Assembly: GCA_027625915.1 (NCBI GenBank)
Contig: JANTQA010000072.1
Location: 1,364,001-1,428,000 of the forward strand
Direction: 5' to 3'
From: Anaeramoeba flamelloides
Lineage: Eukaryota > Metamonada > Anaeramoebidae
Length of the DNA stretch: 64,000 nt
In this document: positions 1-10,681 of the stretch, piece after piece
How positions within the stretch are numbered: position 1 is the stretch's first letter
Layout: each line of letters starts with the position of its first letter
Program-made: the position numbers and the translations under genes
Notes under the pieces: generated by a model
Told to the model about the DNA's origin: nothing
The model's database searches: none
What the model saw: only the letters and a program-made list of their open reading frames with translations

Positions 1-569
1 CGATCCATAGAAAAATATTCTAGAGCTGATATCAGTAGTCTGAATATTCTTTCAGCTAAAGTAGAAAAGAAGTAAAGTAAAAGATTACAAATAATTGCTT
101 TTGAATTTTAGTTATTTGATTCGATAAGTATAATGGATCAATAAATTAATTTTTATATTTTCTAAAATACAAAAAATTGATCCTATTTTGTAATCTTATA
201 TCTTTCCTTTAAAAAACATTCTTTTTAATCACATTGTCTCTGAACAAAATTGGATTTTAGTTCTCAAGGATGAGAAAAAAGGATTGTATGTTAACAATCC
301 CTACAGATCCACACCACTGAGTGGAATTTGTTTTAGCTTTTTTTGTGTATTATTTCAATATACAAATTATACAAAAGACCTATGAATCATATTTAAACCT
401 TGTGGAAAATTCGACTTTCGAAAAAATGACAAATTCACAATTTCCCCATTGGCTTAACAGGATATCAAATCCGGAAAGACCTAACAAGGTGAGAAATTTC
501 CTTAAATTCAAGTTTGATTTCAAAGTCACTCTTGAACCAATTCTTTTTGTTTAGGTCTTTAACAATTGA
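1..569 (+). CDS. RGS-domain protein, C-terminal part (gene runs off the left edge)
   Basis: A spliced reading gives the end of an RGS (regulator of G-protein signalling) domain, the GTPase-activating module for heterotrimeric G-alpha subunits. Exon 1-60 reads ...EKYSRADISSLNILSAK, resembling the RGS segment around 'eiNi'. After introns 61-260 and 286-336 (51 bp) come helices ending IQKTYESYLNLVENSTF and then SQFPHWLNRIS, like the RGS ending 'aq..iy.lme.dsfprFl'. A third intron, 489-554 (GTGAGA donor), leads to VFNN and a TGA at 567. All junctions keep frame, but the donor at 61 (GTAGAA) is weak. The family call rests on a short, divergent stretch. The last donor could instead splice in phase to 735, fusing this to the RasGEF that follows. 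Confidence 0.42.
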
Positions 570-607
570 TCTAATCATTTTTTTTAACTTTTTTCCCTCA
601 AGACAAA

Positions 608-3600
608 ATGTCAAAAAATGTGAAAAAAAAAACTTTGGTGAGTGTTTTGGGTTTTCTATCCTTTGAATAAATAAATTAATTAAATTTTGATGATTTTTTT
701 TCTTGTTTACAATAATTAATCATGAATTGAATAGACAGTAACAATTCAAGAACCAAATGGAAAGTCAAAGAAATACAATCTAAATTCCAAAAAAACAACA
801 ATTTCTGAACTGCAGTCTTATATTTTTAGATCGAAGCAAAATTTGCTTTCGGATCACAAGTTATTTTGTTGTTTTCGAAAGAGACGTGTTGACATTTTTG
901 ATGATGTTGAAGGCAGTTTTCTTTCTGGTTCTGAACAAATTGGCGACTATTTACAATTGAGAATCCAATTGAGGAAAAAGTGCCACACAACGATCCGTGC
1001 TACAATCACAAATGAGCTTGACAGTTCGTCAATTGACAACTTGACCTTTCAAGCAAAGACCAAAATCAAGGACGTTCTTACACAATTAGAAAAGGGTATG
1101 ATTTCAAAAGACCATTCTCTTTCTTTGGTTCTCAGAAAGGCGAATGAAAAAGAAAATGGAGTCAACAACAACAAAATCCAAAATGAAAATCAAAGAAATG
1201 ACAATATTATTCCTTTTTTTCCCTTTAATAATTTGAAGTCTCAAGGATCAACAAACTCCACCATGAAAAAGTTGGTTCGTTCAACAAACATTTTTGGTAT
1301 TTACCTTGACGCAAAAGAATACACAATTTCTCATTACCTTTCCTTATTTGGTGTAAATACTACATTCTTTCTTGTTTTTTTTTTTTTTTTTATTTCTTTT
1401 TTTTTAGAGATTTTTTTTTCTTGATTGAGAATTTGCCCTCTTTTTCACAGTTTGTTTCCTTAATTTGAATGAACCAAACTTGTTGGAAAATTGTTTTTCA
1501 TATTCACGAGCATTGTTGTGCTTGTGCTTGTGTTTTTTTTTTTTTACACTTTTTGAGATGTGATCGCCTGTTTTAAGCAAAATAGTTGTAATTTTTTTTC
1601 TTAATTTTCTGCTTTGCCCTTCTCGATCAATTTTAAAGAATCTTATTGAAAAACTTTTAATTTAGAATACAATCAACATTTTCAAAACCAAATATATTTC
1701 ATTAATCCTTTTTCAAAAAAATTTTTACGATCTTAATTATTTTCAATGCAAAACGAATATTTTTTTTTTTTTTTGAGAGACAAGTTCTTAAACAAATTTT
1801 GGAAGTTAGTTAGGGTTTTTTTTCCATTTGATCTTAATTTTTTCTTGAAATTCAAAAAAGATCTAAAAGTGACTTTATGAATTGTCAAGGATTTTACAGT
1901 TATTGAGCAAAACTTTTCGAGTAGAACTTTCTTTTACATTCAATTACAACACTATTTATGATATCCAAACAATAAATGGGAAAGAATTTGATCTTACTAG
2001 TATTCGAAAATTAACTGGGAAAAAATTTCCTCTGATTTTTCTTTTTTAAAATTAATGAAATCTGAGTTTCATTTACAATTCTTTGTACACCCAACAAAAA
2101 ACATACGACAATTTATGCAATAAAAAAAGGACCAACCAAATAAATAGAGATTACAAATTTCAATCTCTTTCTTTGAAGAAACTCTTTTTTAGTACAGTTT
2201 GTTAAATAACACTTGTCAAAGTTTTAATATGTGTTCTTGAAAATTATTAGTCTCGAAGTTTTAGTATGTGTTTTTGAAAATTGTTTGTGTTGTTTTTTGA
2301 AATAACTGTTGTTTTTTTTTTTTTAAAAATGTTTTTATTTTTTCTTTAACTGTGTTTTTTGGTTTTTATTTTGTTTTTTACGAAAAAGACAGTTCAGTTT
2401 AACTATACTTTCAAATCAAACAATATGTACAATAGATCATATCATCCAAGTGTTTTTCTACAACCTTCAAGGCCAATCTCCTGATAAAAGAGTAATTGAA
2501 CCGAATTTAAACTAAAACAACACCAAAACCCACAACAACCAAATCTTTCAATTTGAATAAATACAAAAAAATTCAATAAAAAGGATAAAAAGAGTTTCTC
2601 AAAAAACTTTTTTGCTGGTATCTCCACATATTAACAAAATGAAATATCAATTTTTCAAAGTTTTTTGAAAAAGAAAACCAAAAATTTCATTGCATTTTCC
2701 TTTTTCCTTTAGTCAATCATCTTCGGATCATACCATGTATTGGCTGACTTTATTTATTTGTTTTCGTACTTTTTTGACCTCTATTGGATGAGATAAGAAT
2801 CCAAAATGAAAAAATATTTCATATTGAATCAAAAGTTAATTAGCCCTATTTTATCTGATTAAAATTCAACAAGAACATGCCCAATGACTAAATTATTTAT
2901 AAATCAATTCTTTTTCAACAATATTAATAAATAAAGGAAATTAAATCTCTTAAAAGATCAATTTTAATTGATTATAACAAGATCTTTCAATTTTTCATCA
3001 AAATAGAAGAAATAATATTTTGGAGGATCTTTGAAAAAAAATTTCTATTTATTACTTAGAGAATGACAGTATTATCGACAAGATAGACTTCCTTTTTAAA
3101 AATAAAAATACTCTTGAAAATTTATCCACAAAAAAACAGATAAAAAAAGAAAATAATTGAAAAAAGTTGAAAAAAAACACTTAAAAACACATTTTTGAAA
3201 AAACAACAGTAAAATTTGAAAAAAAATATTTAAGTCAACACGGGTTATTTAACATACTCTAAAAGAAAGGAAAATGAAGCGAAAAAATTTTTTTATTTAT
3301 TATTTAAACACCAGTAATTATTTCTTGAAATATAAAAATTTAAAAAAGGAACTGGATTGGCTTGAAAGGAATTTACAGTTTATGATCAAAACTTTTTGAG
3401 TAGAATTTTCTTTTAAATTAAATTTCACCAATAATTTTATTTGTTCAAAGATTATTTGAAATTTTAATGAAATAAACATTTTGGCTTTGTTTTCTTTTAT
3501 TAATTCTAAAAGAATTCTTTCATTTTGAATCTTCATTTTAAGTGTCAATCACTGACCGTGCATTTCTTCCATACTCAAGGAGTGGATTACTCACCAAACA

Positions 3601-4749
3601 GTATATTGTTAAATTGAACTTATTTTGATTGACAATTTTCAAATAACAAAAAAAAAAATTCATATTTTCTTTGAAAAAATTCAAATAACAAATATAAAAT
3701 TTTGAGAGGATCTAATTGATTAAAAATTCTAAAAACATAGTTTCTGAAAAAGTATTCTCAATTCCAGAAAATCAAATTTTGAAGAAACATTAAAAGTATT
3801 TTCAATTTAAAAAAATCAAATAAAAAAAAAAGTTCAAAAGCATTCTCAATTCCAAAAAATCAAAATTTAAAAAACTAATTACATTTTTCTTGTTTTATAA
3901 TTCTAAATGCATAAATTTCTTCAATTCGAAACAAATCGTTTTCCATAAGTACAAAATCAATTTAATTCAATTTAATCTAATTTGTGGTTATTTTGTAACC
4001 CTATATATTTGATAATGGAAGGGTTTTGAAATTATTGTTTAGATTAGAGAACTCTTTTGAAAAAAAAAAAATCTTCGAAATTTCAAAAAGTGCCAAAAAG
4101 GTGGCACTTCATAACTAAAATAATAGTTGTTTTCAAAATTAAATATTAAAACAATTTAAAATGGAGTGTGAGAGTGTCTTAGGTGCTTTTTTCTAAAAAA
4201 TCTACTCGTTTTTCATTGTTGGTTTTTAGATATTGATTGTAAATCACATATTTATTGGTATTTTTTTGGTAATAGGCACTCATAAAAATTACTAAAAATT
4301 TTATTTTCCATTTTAAAAACAATTTTTTTAACTGTAAGGACTTTATCCCTAAAATCAAAATTTCTCTCATTAAGAAATATAAAATAACTTATGCAAGGAA
4401 AATAAAGATACTAATTTCAGCATACATCTTTTACAAATTATAATTGATTTCTTTGAAGCATGATAAAGGGATTTGTTTGTCAAGTCGAATTGGATCTTTG
4501 TGAAAATAAGTCCTCGGTTCCCTTTGGGGGGGGGGGGGGGGGTAAATAACAATTACCAACCCCTTCAAAATTGCATTTTTTTCGATCATACTCTTTTTTT
4601 TCAAATTTTCAACTTTGATTCAATAATTTTTAATTATATCAAAGGTGTTATAAATGAATTTGCTGTAGTCAAAAAAAATATATATATATATTATCATTCT
4701 TTTTGAAATAAGAACTATTATATTTTGATTTAAAGGAATTTACTAACAT

Positions 4750-4792
<43 letters not shown>

Positions 4793-6563
4793 ATAGCCTC
4801 TCGGATATACAAAGTTAATAGCAGAGGCAAAACCAATTTGGGTATATATTACTTTACCATCCAAACCGGTATTTCAAATAATTGTTCGACCAAATATTAA
4901 ATTAAAAACATTAACCGAAAAGCTTTTAAAATATTATCATATTAAAAGAAAAGAAAATTCAAAAGAAATTCCTTATACTGTTTATCATTTAATATATGAG
5001 CATGATCTAGAAACAAATAGTATGGTTTTATCTGAAGTGACGCCACTGAAGGAACAGTTAACACTTTATGAAAATTTAATTATTCCAAATTCGCATTTAA
5101 AATTTGTCAAATCAACCGACAAATCTAATATGAAAGAAAAACTTCAAAATAGGAAATCAATAGTGCCAACCTTGTTACCAAATCATCCATTATTAAAGCC
5201 AAACATAAACTTATGGGAAGAAATTGGTAATGTAACTTGGAATTTAATTTTAAATAAACGCACTTTAAAGAAATCTGGGATTTCACTTGAAAAAAGAATT
5301 AAGGCTGCCACATTAAACCGAACTGTTGCGTTATTGACGTCCCCAAAAACGTTTAATAAAGATCTATGCGAATTATTAATAGAGCCATTATTATTGATCA
5401 GTAAAGAGCTATTTATTAAAAAGCTAATTGAAAGATTTAATGTGCCAGACATCCATCCAAAAACCAAAAATAGGATTAGTGGTCAAGTTAAAAAGGAAGT
5501 GCAGTCATTTGTTTGCACGATTTTTCTCGATATTGTAACAAATTATCTTAAAATTGTTTCCATTAAAGGAAGAGAATTATTAATTGAATTCATTCAAAAC
5601 AATTTACAAAATCATAAAATATATACAATCCACTGTTACGGTAAATTGTTATCAAGAAAATTAGGGTTTTTGGATTTTAAATTAAGAGAAAATGAAGACG
5701 AAGATGAAGATGAAGAAGACCAAACGGAGAATATTTTAAATTCGACAAATCTTTTATTAAATAAAAATTTCAATAGAAAAAAAAAAAGTCCACACCAAAT
5801 ACCTCAGCCATACATCCCAAAGGAATTGGATTTCAAAAAATTAGATTTGTTTAAAATCCATAGCCTTGAAGTTGCGCGCCAGTTATCTCAAAATTCGTTT
5901 GAAATCTTTTATAAACTACAACCAAGAGAATTATTTGATAAGGCCTGGATTGGGAAGAATAAAATACAATTCAGCCCCAATGTGATGTTTTTAACAAACA
6001 AATTTGAAAGGATCACTGCGCTCTTTGAAAAAGAAATACTATCTCAGCCGAATAAAAAAAAACGAGTCAAAATTGTCGAACAAATCTTACAAATCGCAAT
6101 GCATTTAAGAAAAATGAATAACTTTGAAGACTTGATGGCAATCATTAGCGCCTTAGAATCGCCCTCGATTAGTAGGTTATACCCCCTTTGGAATAAAGTC
6201 AGATCTTCCTATAAAAATTGGTTCAAAACCACCTGTAATCAAATTAGAAACGTGGGCTCTTCAGAACTGTTGAACCTTTTCAAAAAATCAGACCTCCCTA
6301 CAATACCTTATCTTGGCGTGCTTTTAATTGAAGCAACACATGTTAGCGAAATTCCCACAGAAACCCGAAATGGGTTAATAAATTGGAACAAAATTTGTAA
6401 ATTTAATAAAATCGCAAAGTCAATCAAACATTTCCAATCAGAAAAATTTTATTACGAAAAAGTCGATTTAATTCAAAAATATTTATTGAATTCGGAGATT
6501 TGGGAAGAATCGATTAGATGGAAAACAAGCTTAAAATATCTTCCTTTAAAAGAAGAAAAATAA
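608..6563 (+). CDS. RasGEF with tandem N-terminal ubiquitin-like domains, three exons
   Basis: Guanine-nucleotide exchange factor expected to load a Ras-family GTPase with GTP at a membrane. Exons: 608-637, 735-1352 and 4797-6563, all phase 0, giving about 804 aa. Exon 2 holds two beta-grasp domains resembling talin/FERM F0-F1: one ends IGDYLQLRIQLRKK, the second has an Asn-rich insertion and ends IYLDAKEYTISHYLSLFG. Exon 3 opens with PLGYTKLIAEAKPIWVYI, leading into a third beta-grasp domain. A RasGEF-N region follows at about residues 380-490 and the catalytic domain at about 566-796 (HSLEVARQLSQ, NFEDLMAIISALES, PYLGVLLIEATHV, INWNKICKF). The catalytic call is secure. Joining exon 2 to exon 3 is inference: exon 3 has an in-frame TAG at 4794 just before an AG acceptor and no upstream Met, while exon 2 ends at a GTAAAT donor. 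If exon 3 stood alone, ATG 5022 would give 513 aa and lose the third beta-grasp domain. Confidence 0.8.
2190..3260. repeat. Diverged inverted repeat, about 1.07 kb end to end
   Basis: The left arm near 2199 (GTTAAATAACACTTGTCAA) is matched in reverse complement near 3236-3253 (GTTAAATAACCCGTGTTGAC). Each is followed inward by an ACTGTTGTTTTTT-like stretch. A related sequence sits near 30345. The low complexity makes the limits approximate. Confidence 0.35.
3300..4400 (+). repeat. Dispersed repeat family B, copy 1
   Basis: Shares ordered landmarks with 18780-20720, 40490-41440 and, reversed, 30290-31230: a CCATACTC(A/G)AGGAGT stretch, TTTTGATTGACAA, a poly-A block, a CACTTCATAA segment followed by TAGTTGTTTTCAAAATTA, and a late segment near a TTGTTGGTTTTTAGAT stretch. 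Diverged and AT-rich, with no coding frame. Boundaries are estimates. Confidence 0.5.
4526..4542 (+). repeat. Homopolymer of 17 G
   Basis: An uninterrupted G17 run lies inside a proposed intron of very AT-rich DNA. No other G or C run of similar length is visible in the window. Confidence 0.95.
4749..4793 (+). repeat. (CA)n-(TA)n compound microsatellite at an intron acceptor
   Basis: About twelve AC units are followed by about ten AT units, ending directly at the TAATAG acceptor of the main RasGEF exon. Confidence 0.9.
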
Positions 6564-6646
6564 TTTTTATTTATTTTAAATTTATTATTATTTTATTTAA
6601 TGATTAATTTTACTTTAATTTGAAATAATTTAATTTATTTATTTCA

Positions 6647-6647
6647 C

Positions 6648-6680
<33 letters not shown>

Positions 6681-6684
6681 TATT
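6647..6684 (+). repeat. (TA)n microsatellite downstream of the RasGEF stop
   Basis: A nearly pure TA dinucleotide run interrupted by a single CA step, about 85 bp past the stop codon. Confidence 0.85.
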
Positions 6685-6954
6685 ATGTGTGTGATGTTTT
6701 TTTTTGTTTTTGGAAATTTTATTTTAATGGATATAAATACCTAAATTTGATTAAAGTACAGTTTAGTTTACCCCTTGATTCGCTGTTTGAGTTTGTAAAA
6801 CAAGAATCTTTCTCTGAAAATTTATAAAATAAAAATTTTTCAACATTTCATTATTTTTGAGTTTCTGAAATCAAAATAATTTTAAGACTATGCGATCATG
6901 AAAAAATTTTTCCGAAAAAAAATTAAATATTTGCTGATTTTTCACTTTTAGATA

Positions 6955-7660
6955 ACTTCACTTAGAATAAACACTATTGGTTAATAAAAGATCTTTGATC
7001 AAAAATTATTTTTCAAGATATTTTAACAATTTAATTTGGAATATCCAATTTCCAGGCTCTCGAAAGATTTTTTTTCAAATTTAATAGTAAATAATTTGAA
7101 AAATTTTTTATTCAAACTTAATTGGTTATAATAATCAATTCCAAAACATTTTTAATTTAATAAATATCTTTCAAATGGATAATCAATAATTAAACTATTA
7201 TGGAATTATTGATTTAAATTGAAAAAAATATTTTTTTTTTGGATTTTTCCCATAAGGTGTTTTTTAATTTTTGAAATAAAAAGAAAATTTCAGAAATTTT
7301 CATTTATTTCTTAAATTCAAAAAAAAAAAAAAAAACGACCTTTACAATAATTATCATAAGGAATTTTTTTTCTCTATTTCAGTTTTATTAGATGAGTACA
7401 ACATTTTCAAAACTATTCGTTATTATCTATTCAAAGTTCATCCCTCGAAGTTGAATTAAACTAAAATTCATCATTTCCTAACTTTGGAATTTTTTGCCTG
7501 AAAAAAAAACAATTTTTTTCTAGACTAAAGACTTTTAAAAAAGGTAGTACTAATAACAGAACTAAATATAATATCATCAAGAATTTGAAGATCTGGAATT
7601 TGGATGATATTGTAAATAAACTTAATTAATAATGATGAAAGGTTAATGGAAATAGTGGTT
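6955..7660 (+). repeat. Dispersed repeat J, copy 1
   Basis: Matches 42590-43640 in the same order: AGAATAAACACTATT, TAAAAGATCTTTGATCAAAA, then GAGTACAACATTTTCAAAAC, GACTTTTAAAAA, a GTAGTACTA stretch and a segment ending near TAATTAATAATGATGAAAGG. In the second copy a cluster of hairpins sits between the two halves. Confidence 0.6.
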
Positions 7661-8315
7661 TTATTTTACTTAAATATTTCATATTTTTTTATACCAGAGG
7701 AAGTGGGTTGAATGTGATTGTTTTTCTTGAGATGTTTCACAAATAAAGAAAAACATTTTAATTTTAATTAGAAATGTTTTCAATGAAAAAATATATTTAT
7801 TTTTTTTTTGAATCAAGTGGTATAAACAAGAAAAAAACTAAAAAAAAATTTAAAAACAAAATACAAATTAAAAATTTCTTTTCATTAGTTTAGGAGTGAT
7901 GGTGATTTTTTAGCATTATTGTCTTCAATCAAAAAAAAAATAAAATCAAACTTTTAAAATATTCAATTATGAAAAAATTATGAAAGATTATGTTGATACT
8001 TTTTCAAATTTATATTAGAAGAAATCATCTCAAAAAGTCACTATCCTTAATTAAAATACATACCAGAACACAAAAATAAGACGAACATTTATTTTTTTTA
8101 GAGAAAATTTTACTATGAAGAAAAGTAATTTATTATTTTTTTTCGAGAAACCTGGCTTTTATTTAAATATCCTATTTATCATTTAGAATCCTTAAATTAT
8201 AAGATTATTTTTTTTAAAAAAAATAACCAAAAAAATCATAAATACCTTCTTATATTACAAAAAAAAATCGTATTTTAATAAATTTATTTATTAATTCAAT
8301 ATTTATTTTGAATAA

Positions 8316-8855
8316 ATTTCTTATTATCAAAAAAACAAAAAATTAAAAAATTGTTGTTAAAATCAAAATTATCTTCGATTCGAATGGAAATTGTAGTATT
8401 GTTTTTCTTTCAACTTTTTAACGGTGTTCCAACATTTTAGAATTTGGTTTTCATATGTTTTTATTTACAATTTTGGAATTATTTATAAAATTCAAATTCC
8501 CAAAAGTACTCTAAATTAGATCCGAAATTAAAATATTTTTATGAGCTTTTAAAAAAATATTAAAATTGTTTTAATTTATTATATCAAGTGTTTTTTCTTT
8601 ATTATATTGTTGATCAACGAATCTAAATCTTTTTCAATATCCATCAAAGATTCAAATTAATATAGAATTGTTTAATAAAATTAGAATTGTATAAATAATT
8701 TCCAAATTGAAAATAAAAACATATGAAAACCAAATTCTAAAATGTTGGAACACCGTTAAAAAGTTGAAAGAAAAACAATACTACAATTTCCATTCGAATC
8801 GAAGATAATTTTGATTTTAACAACAATTTTTTTATTTTTTGTCTTTTTTGATTCT
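8316..8855. repeat. Long fold-back palindrome, about 540 bp
   Basis: Arms at about 8316-8500 and 8670-8855 are reverse complements. The core (from TTGTTGTTAAAATCAAAATT through the segment ending GGTTTTCATATG) looks identical over about 110 bp, and the match continues more weakly on both sides. The spacer is about 170 bp. No frame is seen inside. It resembles a fold-back or MITE-type DNA element. Confidence 0.88.
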
Positions 8856-10681
8856 ATTTTTTTAGCCTTTTTTCCATTTACTAAATATATTTAATTAAAA
8901 CAGAAAATATATTTCCATTAATTTATGAAGGTTAAAATTATGTTCAATTAAATGAAATAATCAAGATAAGCTCATTTTATAATATATTTTCATTTAATTA
9001 ATTAATAATTGTTTTATGGAATTTCAATATAAATATATCAATATAATTTTTTGTTCCATTAGTTATTAATATTTTGAACAAAATTATTATTATTATTATT
9101 ATTATTTTCATATAATTGCATAAAAAGTGCTAAAAAAAACAAAATTGAATAAAGTTTAAAATAAAATTGTTTAATAATATATTTATAAAGATACAAAAAA
9201 ATGATCTTTTTTGTATAAGAGTTGTGTACTAATTTTCGGAATGATGTTGATACATAAACTTATATTTTATGAATACGTATTTTAAAGTATTTCATGTCAA
9301 TAAATGTGTTCCCTAAAAAAAATAATTGTTCTTTAAAATAAATTTATTTTTGGTTAAGTTTTAAATTAATAATAAAGTACACAAAACAAGAACAACTTTC
9401 ATAAGTAGTAAAAATAATCAAAATAAAAATATAGAAGATTAATGCTATTGTATATATCATTGAGAAAAATTCAAAAACCTTACAATCCATTTAAAGCAAA
9501 AATTATAGAATAAAAAAATTTAGAAATCGATTATGGATTTTTCTGTTTAAATTAAATAATTTTTTTAAGTATTGTACACTTTTGAATTAATCAATAGAGT
9601 TGGATAAAAAATCCTATCTAAAATTATTTATTTATTTATGGTATTTTAACAATTATTTTTTAGAATAAAAAATTGAAAAAATATCTATTTTAAGTTGAAA
9701 TTTAACAATTCAAGTATTGAAAAAAATAATGGAAATGAAAATAATACCAAATAAGTTTTTGAATTATTAATATTATTAAAATTTAGGTGTAATTGCAAAT
9801 ATTTTAGATCAAATCCTTGTTTATAAATAACCAAATTTTTTATGAACCCAGAAACATTACCTAACTAAAGTTCATTAAAGTGTGTATATATATAGGATAC
9901 TCGTTAGATTAGTAAGATTTCTAAAGTCGGTAGACCTTCGTATTTTGAACAATGAATAGAGTTTTATAGGGGTTTGTCCGATTTTGGAAAATGATTATTT
10001 TTATTCTTGTTTTTTGATTGGTTGGGTAGTGTTTTGAATCTGTATGATTTAATAAATCGTCTTTCTAATAGTTAAGGGGTTAAAATTTTAAAAGTCTATT
10101 TCAGAAATAAGTGGATTTGATTTCAAATTTTTGTAATTTCACCAAAATTTTACTAATATTAATCATTCAAAAACTTGTCAGATTTTCTTTTCAATACCAT
10201 AATTAAATAAATTAAATAAAAAAAATGGTGAGGTGGAAATAATCTATTCACATAATAAAAATTAGATTCATTTAATTTTTTATTAATATTTAAAAAAAGA
10301 AAATAATTTTAAAAATGAATAAATAAATATACTGAATTTAATGAATAACTTTTTCAACATGCTTAATAATTTTAATTTGAGTTTTTAACAATAATTAGTT
10401 TTAATATCATTCTTCAATGATTACTAGGATTAAAATTTTTCCGATTTTTTCTGAAATATCTTGATTGTAAAAAATAAACAATATCCTTTTTTCAAATGTT
10501 GGATAAACATAAAAGAAAGAACACAATTTAAATTTCCAAAGATCTATCTTATTCTTCTGCCTTAATTACCAAAAAACAAATTATTTTTTCAACAAAAGAT
10601 CTCTAATTTTTCTCTTTCTTTCCCAAAAAATAAAAACTCAAGAAAAAAAATCACATCTCTTACTAATTGCTTTTCTTCAGT

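Larger units (their letters stand above)
1353..4796 (+). other. Proposed 3.4-kb intron of the RasGEF gene, filled with repeats
   Basis: No coding sequence is recognised here. Donor GTAAATAC lies at 1353; the acceptor ends a (CA)n(TA)n tract at 4796. Inside are a diverged inverted repeat (about 2190-3260), a copy of dispersed repeat B (about 3300-4400), and a run of 17 G. Short open frames at 2442-2627, 3318-3548 and 4179-4706 look like chance frames in low-complexity DNA. Confidence 0.5.
6564..10681. other. Gene-free stretch between the RasGEF and BET-like genes
   Basis: No gene is recognised. It holds a TA microsatellite (6647-6684), one copy of dispersed repeat J (about 6955-7660) and a long fold-back palindrome (about 8316-8855). 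The remainder is AT-rich low-complexity DNA. The BET-like ATG at 10682 follows a TTTCTTCAG that could be a 5'-UTR intron acceptor, so part of this stretch may be transcribed. Confidence 0.6.

Noticed and set aside
321-336. A GT...AG of only 16 bp (GTGGAATTTGTTTTAG) that could be an ultra-short intron.
   Set aside because: A 51-bp intron starting at GTATGT (286) ends at the same AG, keeps frame and needs no exceptional size.
1353-1424. Alternative end of the 735-1352 exon through a short intron to a stop at about 1422-1424.
   Set aside because: It would truncate the second ubiquitin-like domain and leave the 4797 exon without a start. The long-intron join explains both better, though RNA evidence is needed.
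4473-4706. Open frame across the G17 run encoding poly-Gly.
   Set aside because: Low-complexity translation with no support; it lies in the proposed RasGEF intron and ends in TA repeats.
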